DNA from: Chryseobacterium aquifrigidense
GTDB lineage: Bacteria > Bacteroidota > Bacteroidia > Flavobacteriales > Weeksellaceae
Direction of reading: 5' to 3'
NCBI RefSeq assembly: GCF_006716485.1
Contig: NZ_VFPD01000001.1
Coordinates: 1,239,096-1,303,095, forward strand
Length of the DNA stretch: 64,000 nucleotides
The notes under the pieces are model-generated. The model had not been told where the DNA came from. It made no database searches and saw only the letters and a list, made by a program, of their open reading frames with translations. Shown here one piece after another: positions 1-8,165 of the stretch; within the stretch, counting starts at the first letter, position 1, and every line of letters starts with the position of its first letter. The translations under genes and the position numbers were made by a program.

Positions 1-306
1 AGAATGTCCGTAGCCTTTCGGAAAATACCATACGTCGCCGGGTTCAAAATTATCGGTATAACTTCGTCCGTCCGGATGGATAATGGTAGTACGCACCGTT
101 CCTGAAATCACATATGCCCATTCTGCAGCGTTGGCATGCCAGTGAAGTTCTCTCATGCTTCCGGGCTGCAATCTCATGGATACTCCGGCAATGCCTACAG
201 AAGCGGGAAATTCTTTTACAGAGGCTCCTCTCGTTGTACCGCCGTCATTGGTACGGGGTTCTTTTTTTTCTAATTCGTATCTGAAACTTAATGATGAAGG
301 ATTCAT
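1..306 (-). CDS. Oxalate decarboxylase-type cupin, truncated by left edge
   Basis: The N-terminal 102 residues are present; the rest lies beyond the left edge. The first cupin motif is clear: MRELHWH then AEWAYVISG, which gives the two metal-binding His and the Glu (HxH...E), followed by the second-half signature FEPGDVWYFPKGYGHS. This is the arrangement of the N-terminal cupin of bicupin oxalate decarboxylases (OxdC/OxdD). By family, these use Mn to split oxalate into formate and CO2. The translation starts at ATG 306 with no competing upstream start. No signal peptide is visible, so a cytoplasmic enzyme is likely. A single-cupin protein of other function is possible because the C-terminal half cannot be seen. 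Confidence 0.82.
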   Translation of the reverse strand, partial: MNPSSLSFRYELEKKEPRTNDGGTTRGASVKEFPASVGIAGVSMRLQPGSMRELHWHANAAEWAYVISGTVRTTIIHPDGRSYTDNFEPGDVWYFPKGYGHS

Positions 307-433
307 AGTATTATTTTTTTGTGATTAATTCTTTGTTTTGTTATCGTAAAGCTACTCCGGAATCTGGCTTTTTTTTAATGTCATTCGGTGAAAAGGCAAA
401 ATGAGTCGTTGGGAGTATAGATATATTGGCACT

Positions 434-991
434 TTAAAATGGCTGGTTATATTGACCTGTTAATGCTTTATTTTCAATACTTTTTGCAAAGTTTGGTGTT
501 TCTTCATGATTGTGGGTATCAGAAGCGGCCTGTCTGGATGCAGCGGCATCTGCAAGGTTGATCCCATGTTCTTTTAGATATTCAAACATTTCGGGAGTGG
601 CCGTCGCATGAATTTCATTGGTGTAAAGACAGGTGTTTTCATCAATCTTTGTTACTTTCAGTTCCCATAGAACCTGAACTTTTGTACGTCCGTTTTTGGT
701 AATTGAATCCGAGATGGAAAGCATTCGACAATAGTCCGGACGGTGAATATCTGCGATATAATGCTGTACCATCAGTGCATCTCCAATGGTTTCCACATTT
801 AAAGACACTGGTTTGCCATCAAAAGTAACAGAAATGGCAGCTCCGATATGCTGAGTCGAACAGCGTTGGTATTCGGCATCCGGAAGATTAAGCAGCCAGT
901 CTGCGATATTCACTTTTTCTATAGGTGCATTGATGGTGGCGCTTACGCTTGAATGGGATAGTGCGTTTTCGGGTGTTTGTAAGATTTCCAT
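434..991 (-). CDS. SRPBCC/START-like protein of unknown function
   Basis: This is a 185-residue soluble protein with no signal peptide or membrane segment. The N-terminal half (about residues 15-135) has the alternating strand pattern of SRPBCC/polyketide-cyclase-like proteins, with the beginning SATINAPIEKV and a central VQVLWELKV strand. The last 40 residues (DAAASRQAASDTHNHEETPN) look flexible. The family fold binds hydrophobic ligands, but nothing here identifies the ligand. It is transcribed in the same direction as the cupin downstream, with a 127-base gap, and is separated from the ABM protein upstream by a terminator. The fold assignment is by pattern only. Confidence 0.6.
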   Translation of the reverse strand: MEILQTPENALSHSSVSATINAPIEKVNIADWLLNLPDAEYQRCSTQHIGAAISVTFDGKPVSLNVETIGDALMVQHYIADIHRPDYCRMLSISDSITKNGRTKVQVLWELKVTKIDENTCLYTNEIHATATPEMFEYLKEHGINLADAAASRQAASDTHNHEETPNFAKSIENKALTGQYNQPF

Positions 992-1138
992 AGTTGTTGG
1001 TTTTGATTGTTATGTTATTGATGATGTAAAGCTACAAACCGACCATTCTAATTTTTACCGATGTTCGGTCAACAGGCGAAAACAATCGTTGAATAAGCTG
1101 ATGATGTTCAAATGGTAAAGAGATGAACTTTATTGAAA

Positions 1139-1168
1139 ACAAAAAATCACTGTGGTTTACAGTGATTG
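1139..1168 (-). terminator. Rho-independent terminator after ABM-domain gene
   Basis: A nine-base perfect inverted repeat, AATCACTGT (1145-1153) and ACAGTGATT (1159-1167), with a five-base loop. Read on the minus strand it is followed by a T-run. It lies 25 bases beyond the stop codon of the ABM-domain gene. Confidence 0.75.
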
Positions 1169-1192
1169 GTAATAAGTAATTGTAAAAAGCGG

Positions 1193-1744
1193 TTATTTAT
1201 ACAGCCATTTTTTGATCAGTCTGGTATAATTGGGCATGACGGCAAACACCATCAGAAAAACAATGATTCCGGAATTGATAAGTCCGTCAGAATAATGATT
1301 GACCGGAATATGTAAATATCGTAAAACAGGAACTATCAAAGCTGGAATGAGGACAGACAGCGGATAAATAGCTGACCAGGTTGCCAGAAACTGTTTCCAG
1401 CGTACCGGAACTTTATTTCCTTCATTTTCTGCAGTAAAAAGAAAATCAAGTCCGGATCTGATCTGGTAATGGTCATTTTTTCTAAACAATGGACTGGCTT
1501 TCTCAATGAGTTGTTTCCGGTTCTCCGATTCCATCCAGCTTTTAATATGATTAATCGTATCAAAACGGATAATGACGGTATACACAAAAGTCAGATCAGG
1601 AATCGGACGAATAATCTGCAGATCAATAAAACCTTCAGAATGTTTGGTAACAGGCACAATTTCGTCCAGCCATTTTTCATACTGTGATTGTTTTCCATCC
1701 AGAATATGATGGGTAATCACTACGGAGGCACCTTGATTTTCCAT
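1193..1744 (-). CDS. ABM-domain (antibiotic biosynthesis monooxygenase-like) membrane protein
   Basis: A 183-residue protein with two parts. Residues about 5-100 form an ABM/dimeric alpha-beta barrel domain (SVVITHHILDGKQSQYEKWL, then FTVIIRFDTINHIKSWMES). Residues about 120-180 hold two hydrophobic segments (YPLSVLIPALIVPVLRYL and GLINSGIIVFLMVFAVMP) and end in a basic tail. This architecture is a recognised subfamily, sometimes annotated as antibiotic biosynthesis monooxygenase; the substrate is unknown. The start lies 22 bases after the old yellow enzyme gene, so the two probably share a transcript. A quinone or small aromatic substrate at the membrane is only a guess. Confidence 0.75.
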   Translation of the reverse strand: MENQGASVVITHHILDGKQSQYEKWLDEIVPVTKHSEGFIDLQIIRPIPDLTFVYTVIIRFDTINHIKSWMESENRKQLIEKASPLFRKNDHYQIRSGLDFLFTAENEGNKVPVRWKQFLATWSAIYPLSVLIPALIVPVLRYLHIPVNHYSDGLINSGIIVFLMVFAVMPNYTRLIKKWLYK

Positions 1745-1766
1745 AACTGATTTTTTAAGGTTTTAT

Positions 1767-2825
1767 TTAGTACGCTCTTTTATACTGCCACGGAATTTCT
1801 GTTTCAACGCCTAATGCTTTAGCAGAATGGATAGCAAAATAAGGATCTCTCAGATGTTCCCGGGCAATGATCACCAGGTCAGCATCCCCATTGACAATAA
1901 TATCATTGGCCTGTTCTGCTTCTGTAATCATTCCGACAGCTCCTGTCAGAACCCCGGTATGCTCTTTAATGGCTTTTGCAAAAGGAACCTGGTATCCCGG
2001 AAACACTTTATCCTTGCTTACATTGGTAAATCCTCCGCCAGACGCTGTAATGAAATCTACACCATTTTCTTTAAGGATTTCCGAAAGTTTAATGCTGTCT
2101 TCCAAAGTCCAGGCTTCATCGGATTCTATATAATCAACTGCAGAAATTCTTACGAAAAGAGGCATTTTATCAGGAATAACTTTCCTGATTTCCTGAACGG
2201 TTTCTACAAGAAAACGAATTCTATTCTCAAAGCTTCCGCCATATTCATCCTGTCTTTTATTGATTACTGCGGAATAAAACTGATGGAATAAATAACCATG
2301 ACCTGCGTGAAGTTCAATGGTATCAAAGCCTGCTTCAATAGAAAGAAGGGCTGCCTTAACAAATTTCGTCTGTAATTCCCGAATCTCATCAATCGTGAGC
2401 GCTTGGGCAAAAACGCCATTGAATTCGTGAGCAGAAGAAGATTTTACCGTCCAGCCTCCTTCTTCCGGAGTGAGAGGTTTCATTCTTTCGTTGGGATGCT
2501 TCAGACTTCCTTTTCCTCCTGCATGCCAGAGTTGGACCCCTATTTTTGCATCCTGTTCGTGAACAAAATTCACGATATTGGCCCATGCATCTTTCTGTTC
2601 CTCGTTCCAGATTCCTACATCAGATAATGTAGCCAGGCCTTCTTCTGAAACGGCTGTACATTCGGTGAGAATCAATCCTGCGCCGCCAACTGCACGGCTT
2701 CCAAGATGTACGAGGTGCCAGTTGCCAGGAACTCCGTTTTTAGCGCTGTATTGCTGCATAGGAGATAATGCAATCCTGTTCTTTAGAGTCAGGCTGCGAA
2801 TGTGTATCGGTGAAAATAAATTCAT
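1767..2825 (-). CDS. NADH:flavin oxidoreductase, old yellow enzyme family (YqjM/NamA-like)
   Basis: A 352-residue TIM-barrel FMN enzyme of full family length. The N-terminus ALSPMQQYSAKNG, the HAGGKGSL segment, ELHAGHGYLFHQFYSAVINKR with DEYGGSFENRIRF, and the C-terminal phosphate-binding GAVGMITEAEQ and REHLRDPYFA are typical of the YqjM branch, which reduces activated C=C bonds with NAD(P)H. Where YqjM has the flavin-modulating Cys (SPMC), this protein has Gln (SPMQ). The gene sits 11 bases after the hybrid kinase gene and before the ABM-domain gene, in one probable transcription unit. No signal peptide; cytoplasmic. The exact physiological substrate cannot be read from sequence. Confidence 0.9.
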   Translation of the reverse strand: MNLFSPIHIRSLTLKNRIALSPMQQYSAKNGVPGNWHLVHLGSRAVGGAGLILTECTAVSEEGLATLSDVGIWNEEQKDAWANIVNFVHEQDAKIGVQLWHAGGKGSLKHPNERMKPLTPEEGGWTVKSSSAHEFNGVFAQALTIDEIRELQTKFVKAALLSIEAGFDTIELHAGHGYLFHQFYSAVINKRQDEYGGSFENRIRFLVETVQEIRKVIPDKMPLFVRISAVDYIESDEAWTLEDSIKLSEILKENGVDFITASGGGFTNVSKDKVFPGYQVPFAKAIKEHTGVLTGAVGMITEAEQANDIIVNGDADLVIIAREHLRDPYFAIHSAKALGVETEIPWQYKRAY

Positions 2826-2836
2826 TTTTTCTTTTT

Positions 2837-5044
2837 TTAAATTGTTTTTGAAAATGCTTCAGCTTCGGAAACCGCTTCTGACAGAACTTCCTGTACTTCT
2901 TCAAGTATTTTTTGCAGATCCGGGTTTTCTCCCGAAGCTGTTTCAAGAATATCGAGTTTTTCTTTTAAAACCGGATGTAATCCCATGATGGCAATGCTGG
3001 ATTTCAGATCGTGAGCCCACAGTTTTACACCCTGAAAATCCCCGTTTTCATAAGCTGTTGTCAGTTTTTGTACATGGTTGGGAATATTTTCAATAAACTG
3101 TTGCGTGACCATTTGTTCGAAACTTCTGTCGCCGCCGCTTACCGTCTGCATATAGGTGAGATCAATGTAGCGATAATCAGATGAAGGGATTTCACTTTTC
3201 TCTTCCTGGCTGTTCTTTTCTTTCAATCCGAATTTTGAGATCAGTGTAAATAACTCTTCTTCATTAACAGGCTTGGAAATATATTCGTTCATCCCGCGGC
3301 TCAGGCATCTTTCTCTTTCTCCTGCCAGTGCATGGGCGGTCATTGCGATAACCGGAATATCCAGTCTGAGTTCTTCCCGTATTTTCTGGGTTGCAGCATA
3401 TCCGTCCATCTGCGGCATCTGTATATCCATTAAAACCAGATCGCATGCATTGCTTTTGAGATAGCTTACTGCTTCAAGACCATTCGAAGCAATATGAAAA
3501 TCAATATTCCACTGTGAAAGCAGATGTTTCATCAGGCTTTGATTAATCACATTGTCATCAACTACCAGAACTTTCAGGGGTGTATTGGATTTATCTTTAA
3601 AGTAATGCGGATCAGCAGACGGCAATACAGTAAGCTGTTCTTCAGCAATTCCGTAAGGGATATAGAAATGAAATGTAGTTCCTTTACCCTGTTCACTGCT
3701 TACTTCGATGTTTCCGTTCTGTAATACAATTAAGCTTTTCACTATAGATAAGCCTAATCCTGTTCCTCCGTAATTTCTTGTCGTTGAATCTTCTCCCTGG
3801 TTGAATCTTTCGAAGATTTCGGTGAGCTTTTCTCTGTCGATTCCAATTCCTGTATCTGAAATTTTAAATCCAAGAATGGCTTCCTTTTCTGTTTGCTGTT
3901 TACTGTAGATTTCAACAGCAATATTTCCCTGATGGGTAAATTTTATGGCATTTCCGATGAGGTTCACTAAAATCTGGGTCAGTCTTGTGGCATCTCCCAC
4001 CAATGTGTCAGGAATGGAAGGGTCAATGGTGCTTGAGAGGGTAAGTCCTTTCTCTCTGGCCCGTTCTGTAAAAAATGTTTCTACGGAATTGACCAGCCCG
4101 TTGATGCTGAAAATTCCGGGAGTAATGCGCATCATTCCTGCTTCAATTTTGGATAGATCAAGAATGTCATTGATGATGGCCATCAGGTTTTCTCCGGAAC
4201 GTTGTATGGAAGAGACAAATTCTGCTGAAGTTTCATCCAGAGGACGCTTCTGAAGTAAATTGGTGAAACCTAGGATTCCACTTAATGGAGTTCTGATCTC
4301 ATGGCTCATATTGGCCAGGAAGTTTTCCTTGGTCTGTGCTGCCACCAGTGCTTTTTTCTCGGCAATATCAAGTTCGTTTATGAGTAATCTCTGACGTTTA
4401 AACTGACGGAGAATGTGATATCCTACGACAGAACCTCCCAGAATCAGTAAGATCAATATTGAAATATCATAAAATCTTGCTTTTTGTCCCATTTCCTCAC
4501 TTTTCTGGCTGAGTTCAACCATATTCAGTTTTCTGCTTTCATATATTTTAGCCGTGATTCTGGTAATTTCATTGGAGATATTCCTTGCGCGGGGGTTGGC
4601 AATGGAGGTATTATCATCCATATTTCCAACAGACAGGTAACGGTTCAGAAGCTTATCTTTGGTTGTCTTCTTTTCCATGGCAAGAACACTTAACCGGTGA
4701 ATCAGCTTTTCTTCTTCAGCATTTACATTATCTTTGGATAGAGAATCCAGAAAATTTTCTATCTGATTGATTTTTTGATCAATGCCTTCGAGATGCGTAG
4801 TGTCATTCGTTGCAATAGAAGCTCTGATTCTGCTTTCCACCCCTAGAATATCACGGTCAATCTCACGTAAATGATTGCTTGACCGCAATTCGCTCAGCAA
4901 GGTATTGTTATTCTGAATCAGCGCCTTCGTATTTCCTGCAGAATTAAGCTGAACAGCTATCAACAGGAGTGAGCCTGCAATAAATGTCAGGATGATAAAG
5001 TAGCTGAATCGCTTGTTATCCATTACTGAAGATATATTTTTCAT
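2837..5044 (-). CDS. Hybrid sensor histidine kinase/response regulator with HPt domain
   Basis: A 735-residue membrane protein. It has a TM segment near residues 14-32, a helical sensory region of about 160 residues and a second TM near 193-212. HisKA follows with the phosphoacceptor motif MSHEIRTPLSG near 247, then HATPase_c with DTGIGI and GGTGLGLSI, a receiver domain near 495-610 (VLVVDDN, LVLMDIQMPQMDG as phosphorylation site, K at ISKPV), and a C-terminal HPt domain near 640-730 (WAHDLKSS). All modules of a phosphorelay are therefore in one chain. The LytTR regulator gene lies 108 bases upstream in the same direction and is a natural output partner. The signal sensed is unknown. Confidence 0.93.
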   Translation of the reverse strand: MKNISSVMDNKRFSYFIILTFIAGSLLLIAVQLNSAGNTKALIQNNNTLLSELRSSNHLREIDRDILGVESRIRASIATNDTTHLEGIDQKINQIENFLDSLSKDNVNAEEEKLIHRLSVLAMEKKTTKDKLLNRYLSVGNMDDNTSIANPRARNISNEITRITAKIYESRKLNMVELSQKSEEMGQKARFYDISILILLILGGSVVGYHILRQFKRQRLLINELDIAEKKALVAAQTKENFLANMSHEIRTPLSGILGFTNLLQKRPLDETSAEFVSSIQRSGENLMAIINDILDLSKIEAGMMRITPGIFSINGLVNSVETFFTERAREKGLTLSSTIDPSIPDTLVGDATRLTQILVNLIGNAIKFTHQGNIAVEIYSKQQTEKEAILGFKISDTGIGIDREKLTEIFERFNQGEDSTTRNYGGTGLGLSIVKSLIVLQNGNIEVSSEQGKGTTFHFYIPYGIAEEQLTVLPSADPHYFKDKSNTPLKVLVVDDNVINQSLMKHLLSQWNIDFHIASNGLEAVSYLKSNACDLVLMDIQMPQMDGYAATQKIREELRLDIPVIAMTAHALAGERERCLSRGMNEYISKPVNEEELFTLISKFGLKEKNSQEEKSEIPSSDYRYIDLTYMQTVSGGDRSFEQMVTQQFIENIPNHVQKLTTAYENGDFQGVKLWAHDLKSSIAIMGLHPVLKEKLDILETASGENPDLQKILEEVQEVLSEAVSEAEAFSKTI

Positions 5045-5152
5045 AATTAACGGTCTGATTTAAAATAAAATACAGGTAAAGGCTGACAAACCCTAAAACG
5101 CTCAGGGATTGAGATCAAAAAACGAAATCAAATTTCTGATGGGGAGTAACGG

Positions 5153-5848
5153 CTAAAAGACATTCATTCTAGTATTCAGTGCTTTCCTGTAGGCATCTGC
5201 TACAGGAATGAATTTACCGTTGATCATAATACCGCCGTCCTGAAGAGTATCAATTTTGCCTACAGAAACAATATAGGAACGGTGTACTCTTATAAAATGA
5301 TCCTTTGGAAGACGTTCTTCAGCGGTTTTCATCTTACCGTGAATGGCAAACATTTTTTCTTTGGTGTAAAACTTTACATAATCACCCATAGCTTCCGCAT
5401 AGAAAATGTCATCCAGCTTTAAACGCCTTGTAATATTGGAGTCCCTCACGAAAAGGAATTCATCTCTTGTTACTTCCACATTTTCTTTTCTGCTTTCAAG
5501 AATTGTCTGTGCCTTGCTTACTGCCTGCAGAAATCTGACCGGCATAATGGGTTTCAGAAGGTAATCTGAAATATTAAGATCAAATGCTTCCAGTGCATAT
5601 TCCTTTTTTGAAGTAGTAAAAATGATGATAGTCTCTTTACCGGAAAGGGTTTTCGTGAGTTCAATTCCTGTCATTTCCGGCATTTCTATATCGAGAAATA
5701 TCAGATCGACGGAATTGGACTGAAGATAATGATAAGCTTCTATAGCATTAGAAAACTCGCTGACAATGGAAAGATCCGGAATCTGTTTTGCGAGGTGTGC
5801 TAATGTTGTTCTTGCAATATCATTATCATCCACGATTAAGGCTTTCAT
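5153..5848 (-). CDS. LytTR family response regulator
   Basis: A 231-residue two-domain transcription regulator. The receiver domain (residues 1-120) has the acidic pair DDND, the phosphoacceptor in LIFLDIEMPEMTG, Thr in FTTSK and Lys in LLKPI. The C-terminal LytTR domain (about 135-231) has FYAEAMGDYVKFYT and FIRVHRSYIVSVGKI, the typical DNA-binding segment. LytTR regulators bind direct repeats upstream of target genes. It precedes the hybrid kinase gene. A TATCTTTG promoter element lies 25 bases before the start, suggesting this gene opens the transcription unit that continues through the kinase, oxidoreductase and ABM genes. Confidence 0.93.
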   Translation of the reverse strand: MKALIVDDNDIARTTLAHLAKQIPDLSIVSEFSNAIEAYHYLQSNSVDLIFLDIEMPEMTGIELTKTLSGKETIIIFTTSKKEYALEAFDLNISDYLLKPIMPVRFLQAVSKAQTILESRKENVEVTRDEFLFVRDSNITRRLKLDDIFYAEAMGDYVKFYTKEKMFAIHGKMKTAEERLPKDHFIRVHRSYIVSVGKIDTLQDGGIMINGKFIPVADAYRKALNTRMNVF

Positions 5849-5872
5849 AGGTATAGTTGTTTATGATTTACA

Positions 5873-5880
5873 CAAAGATA
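5873..5880 (-). promoter_or_regulatory. Candidate Bacteroidota -7 element for the LytTR gene
   Basis: The minus strand reads TATCTTTG, matching TAnnTTTG, and lies 25 bases upstream of the LytTR start. No clear TTTG -33 element is seen at the expected distance. Confidence 0.45.
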
Positions 5881-5902
5881 ATTATAACTTTTTTATTTTG
5901 TG

Positions 5903-6376
5903 TTATCTGAAATAGGAACGGATCATCCATGCCATTTCTTCATGGGTTTCCATCAGCCCTGTAATGAAATCACTGGTACCGTAGTCTTTATATTTTTCAG
6001 CAAATGGAGTGATATTTCCACGGAGAAATTCGATGATGCTTTCATGATCACTTAATAAATCTTTCATGTATCCCAGACCATCGTTTGTTCTTTCACTGTA
6101 TTCTGTTAAATGAGTCAGTTCCAGATAGACTTTCATTGTTGCCGGTGCATAATGCCCGATTTTACGCATTCTTTCTGCAACGCTGTCAATAAGTTCATCC
6201 AGTTGTTTGTACTGTTCTTCAAAGAAAATGTGATGGGCATGGAAGTTATCTCCGGTTACATTCCAGTGGGCATTTCTTGTTTTGATGTAAAGGAGCGTTT
6301 CGTCGGCTAATAATTTTGCTAACTGCTCTGCAACGGCTTCCGTGTTTTTTTCTGTAATTCCGATTTTTGTTTTCAT
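5903..6376 (-). CDS. dps: Dps family DNA-protecting ferritin-like protein
   Basis: A 157-residue protein of normal Dps length. It has the inter-subunit ferroxidase ligands of the family: His in TRNAHWNVTGDNFHAHH, and the downstream FFEEQYKQLDELIDSVAERMRKIG, giving the Asp and Glu ligands. By family, Dps forms a 12-subunit shell, oxidises ferrous iron with hydrogen peroxide and shields DNA in starvation. The gene is divergent from the Crp/Fnr regulator across a 264-base spacer, so that regulator may act here, but no binding site was recognised. The N-terminus lacks the Lys-rich DNA-binding tail of E. coli Dps, so iron and peroxide detoxification may dominate. Confidence 0.93.
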   Translation of the reverse strand: MKTKIGITEKNTEAVAEQLAKLLADETLLYIKTRNAHWNVTGDNFHAHHIFFEEQYKQLDELIDSVAERMRKIGHYAPATMKVYLELTHLTEYSERTNDGLGYMKDLLSDHESIIEFLRGNITPFAEKYKDYGTSDFITGLMETHEEMAWMIRSYFR

Positions 6377-6552
6377 AATAATTAAGATTTTAGTTGAACA
6401 TTATTGTTTTTTTCCTGATGTAAAGGTCTGTAATAACACAACAGAACTATGTCGAATTTCGATGAACGGGCAGAAAGACTCGTTGAATTGGTCTGCAAAA
6501 TTCGTGGATATTACTACGCTGATATCTGAAATAGAAAAAACTTATCAGTATA

Positions 6553-6585
6553 TTGTATCTGAAAAGCTCTTTAAAAATAAATTTG
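6553..6585 (+). promoter_or_regulatory. Candidate promoter of the Crp/Fnr gene
   Basis: TTG at 6553-6555 and TAAATTTG at 6578-6585, separated by 22 bases, fit the Bacteroidota -33/-7 pattern. The element is 55 bases before the start codon of the regulator. Confidence 0.5.
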
Positions 6586-6640
6586 CATTCTTTTTTCACC
6601 TTTGAACATCAAATAACTAGTAAAAGCAATAAAATACTTT

Positions 6641-7276
6641 ATGATAAATAACCAGTTTATTACTGAAAAGTTTGGATTTCTCGGCTCAGAATTTATCCGT
6701 GAACTTGAAAAATGCAGCGTGATCACCGATATAAAATCTAAAACGGAGATCGTAAGCCCGGGACAGAGAATTCATTATGTGCCTATTCTGATCAAAGGTT
6801 CTGTAAAAGTATTTACGCTTAATGAAGGAAGAGAACTTTTATACTATTATATGAAACCGGGTGAAAGCTGTATCATGACTTTTGCTTCCATATTTAAAAA
6901 CTGTATAAGTTCTGTATATGCTTATGCCGAAGAATCATCCAAAGCACTGTTGATTCCTGTTTCCAGCCTGCTTAAGCTGATGAACAGTTTTCCGGGGATG
7001 AATAATTTTTTCTACAATGAATACGACGGCCGTTTTACTGCGTTGATGAACATGGTAAATGATGCTGTTTTTCATAAGCTGGATACCAGGGTGCTTAATT
7101 ATATCAGTCAACGTGCTGTGGTCACCGGATATAATCCTGTAAAAATTACCCATAAAGATATTGCATCAGCTTTGGGAACATCCAGAGAAGTGATAAGCCG
7201 TGTTCTTAAAAAGCTAGTTAACGAAGGGAAGATTATCCAACACAAAACGGCTATTGAAATAATAGCCGAGGAATAG
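6641..7276 (+). CDS. Crp/Fnr family transcriptional regulator
   Basis: A 211-residue regulator. The N-terminal cyclic-nucleotide-binding-like barrel spans about residues 20-125 (IVSPGQRIHYVPILIKGSVKVFT, YYMKPGESCIMTFAS). A helical linker is followed by a C-terminal winged helix (THKDIASALGTSREVISRVL, the recognition helix, then VNEGKI). The canonical cAMP phosphate-binding Arg/Ser pair is not evident, and there is no N-terminal Cys cluster for an iron-sulphur centre, so the effector is unknown. It is divergent from dps. Many flavobacterial relatives of this type are linked to redox or nutritional responses, but the target genes cannot be read here. Confidence 0.9.
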   Translation: MINNQFITEKFGFLGSEFIRELEKCSVITDIKSKTEIVSPGQRIHYVPILIKGSVKVFTLNEGRELLYYYMKPGESCIMTFASIFKNCISSVYAYAEESSKALLIPVSSLLKLMNSFPGMNNFFYNEYDGRFTALMNMVNDAVFHKLDTRVLNYISQRAVVTGYNPVKITHKDIASALGTSREVISRVLKKLVNEGKIIQHKTAIEIIAEE

Positions 7277-7302
7277 GGTAATGGATCATCATTGAATAGG
7301 GA

Positions 7303-8148
7303 TTAGCTTTTTAAATGCTTCCTTAAAAAAGCAAGGCTTCCTTCAGCTAGTGTTTGAGCATCATAAGGTGATTTCTGCCATAATGAAACCTTTTCCTGCA
7401 TTCCGGGAATTGAGGAGCTGAAATTTTCAAGAACCAGATTCCCTTCAAAATTGATTTTTTTCAATGCCGAGAAGAATTCCTCCCAATTGATAGTTCCTTC
7501 TCCCAGCATACCCCGGTGGGATTCTGTAACATGAATGTGCTTCAGCATCTTTCCGGAATTGATGATCGGGTCATAAAAATTATTTTCCTCAATATTCATA
7601 TGGAAGGTGTCAAGGTGAAGGAAGAGATTATTTCTGCCCGTTTTTTTAATAAGCTGCAGGACATTTTCTGCAGTATTACAGACGTAAGATTCATACCGGT
7701 TAATAGGCTCTATAGCAATATCTATACTTTTAGTTTGGGCGTAATCTGCCACATTGCACCATACTTCAGCGATGATTCCTTTTTCGCTTTCTGTGAGTGG
7801 TTTTCCGGTAAACACGCCGATTCCACTGTGTAAAACTCCTGCCAGCAGGTTGGTTTCCAGTTCATCAACTTTATCAATTGCTTTTTTGATAAGCTTTTCC
7901 GCGGCTTCCGGATAAAATGCAATATGAGCGTCTTTGGGAAGATTTAGTGAACAGACAGCTTCAAGGTGATTATCTTTCAGCTGTTTTTTTACGGTATTTG
8001 CATCAAAATCCATTGATCCGGGCAGCAGTATTTCAATCAGATCAAATCCGGCCTGTGCTGTTTTTTCTATCGCATATTTTCCCGATTCTGCATTCCATAA
8101 CGGAGTCATCCAGGAGAGTAGGGAAGTTCCCAATTTTATATTCATCAT
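7303..8148 (-). CDS. Sugar isomerase/epimerase, D-tagatose/D-psicose 3-epimerase-like
   Basis: A 281-residue TIM-barrel protein of the xylose-isomerase-like superfamily. Motifs match the ketose 3-epimerase branch: IAIEPINRYES (first metal Glu), HLDTFHMNIEE (metal Asp), HIHVTESHRGMLGEG (metal His) and LVLENFS (last metal Glu). Known relatives interconvert D-fructose/D-psicose or D-tagatose/D-sorbose at C3 using Mn or Co. It is the last gene of the kinase-transporter-porin series; the gap to the porin gene is 17 bases. In this context it probably channels a rare ketohexose to one the PfkB kinase accepts. Hydroxypyruvate isomerase is an alternative, but less consistent with these motifs. Confidence 0.82.
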   Translation of the reverse strand: MMNIKLGTSLLSWMTPLWNAESGKYAIEKTAQAGFDLIEILLPGSMDFDANTVKKQLKDNHLEAVCSLNLPKDAHIAFYPEAAEKLIKKAIDKVDELETNLLAGVLHSGIGVFTGKPLTESEKGIIAEVWCNVADYAQTKSIDIAIEPINRYESYVCNTAENVLQLIKKTGRNNLFLHLDTFHMNIEENNFYDPIINSGKMLKHIHVTESHRGMLGEGTINWEEFFSALKKINFEGNLVLENFSSSIPGMQEKVSLWQKSPYDAQTLAEGSLAFLRKHLKS

Positions 8149-8165
8149 ATTTTCTTTATTTTAAT

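Noticed and set aside
930..1118. Plus-strand frame of 62 codons across the start of the SRPBCC-like gene
   Set aside because: It overlaps the real gene and its promoter region, has no family resemblance and no promoter of its own.
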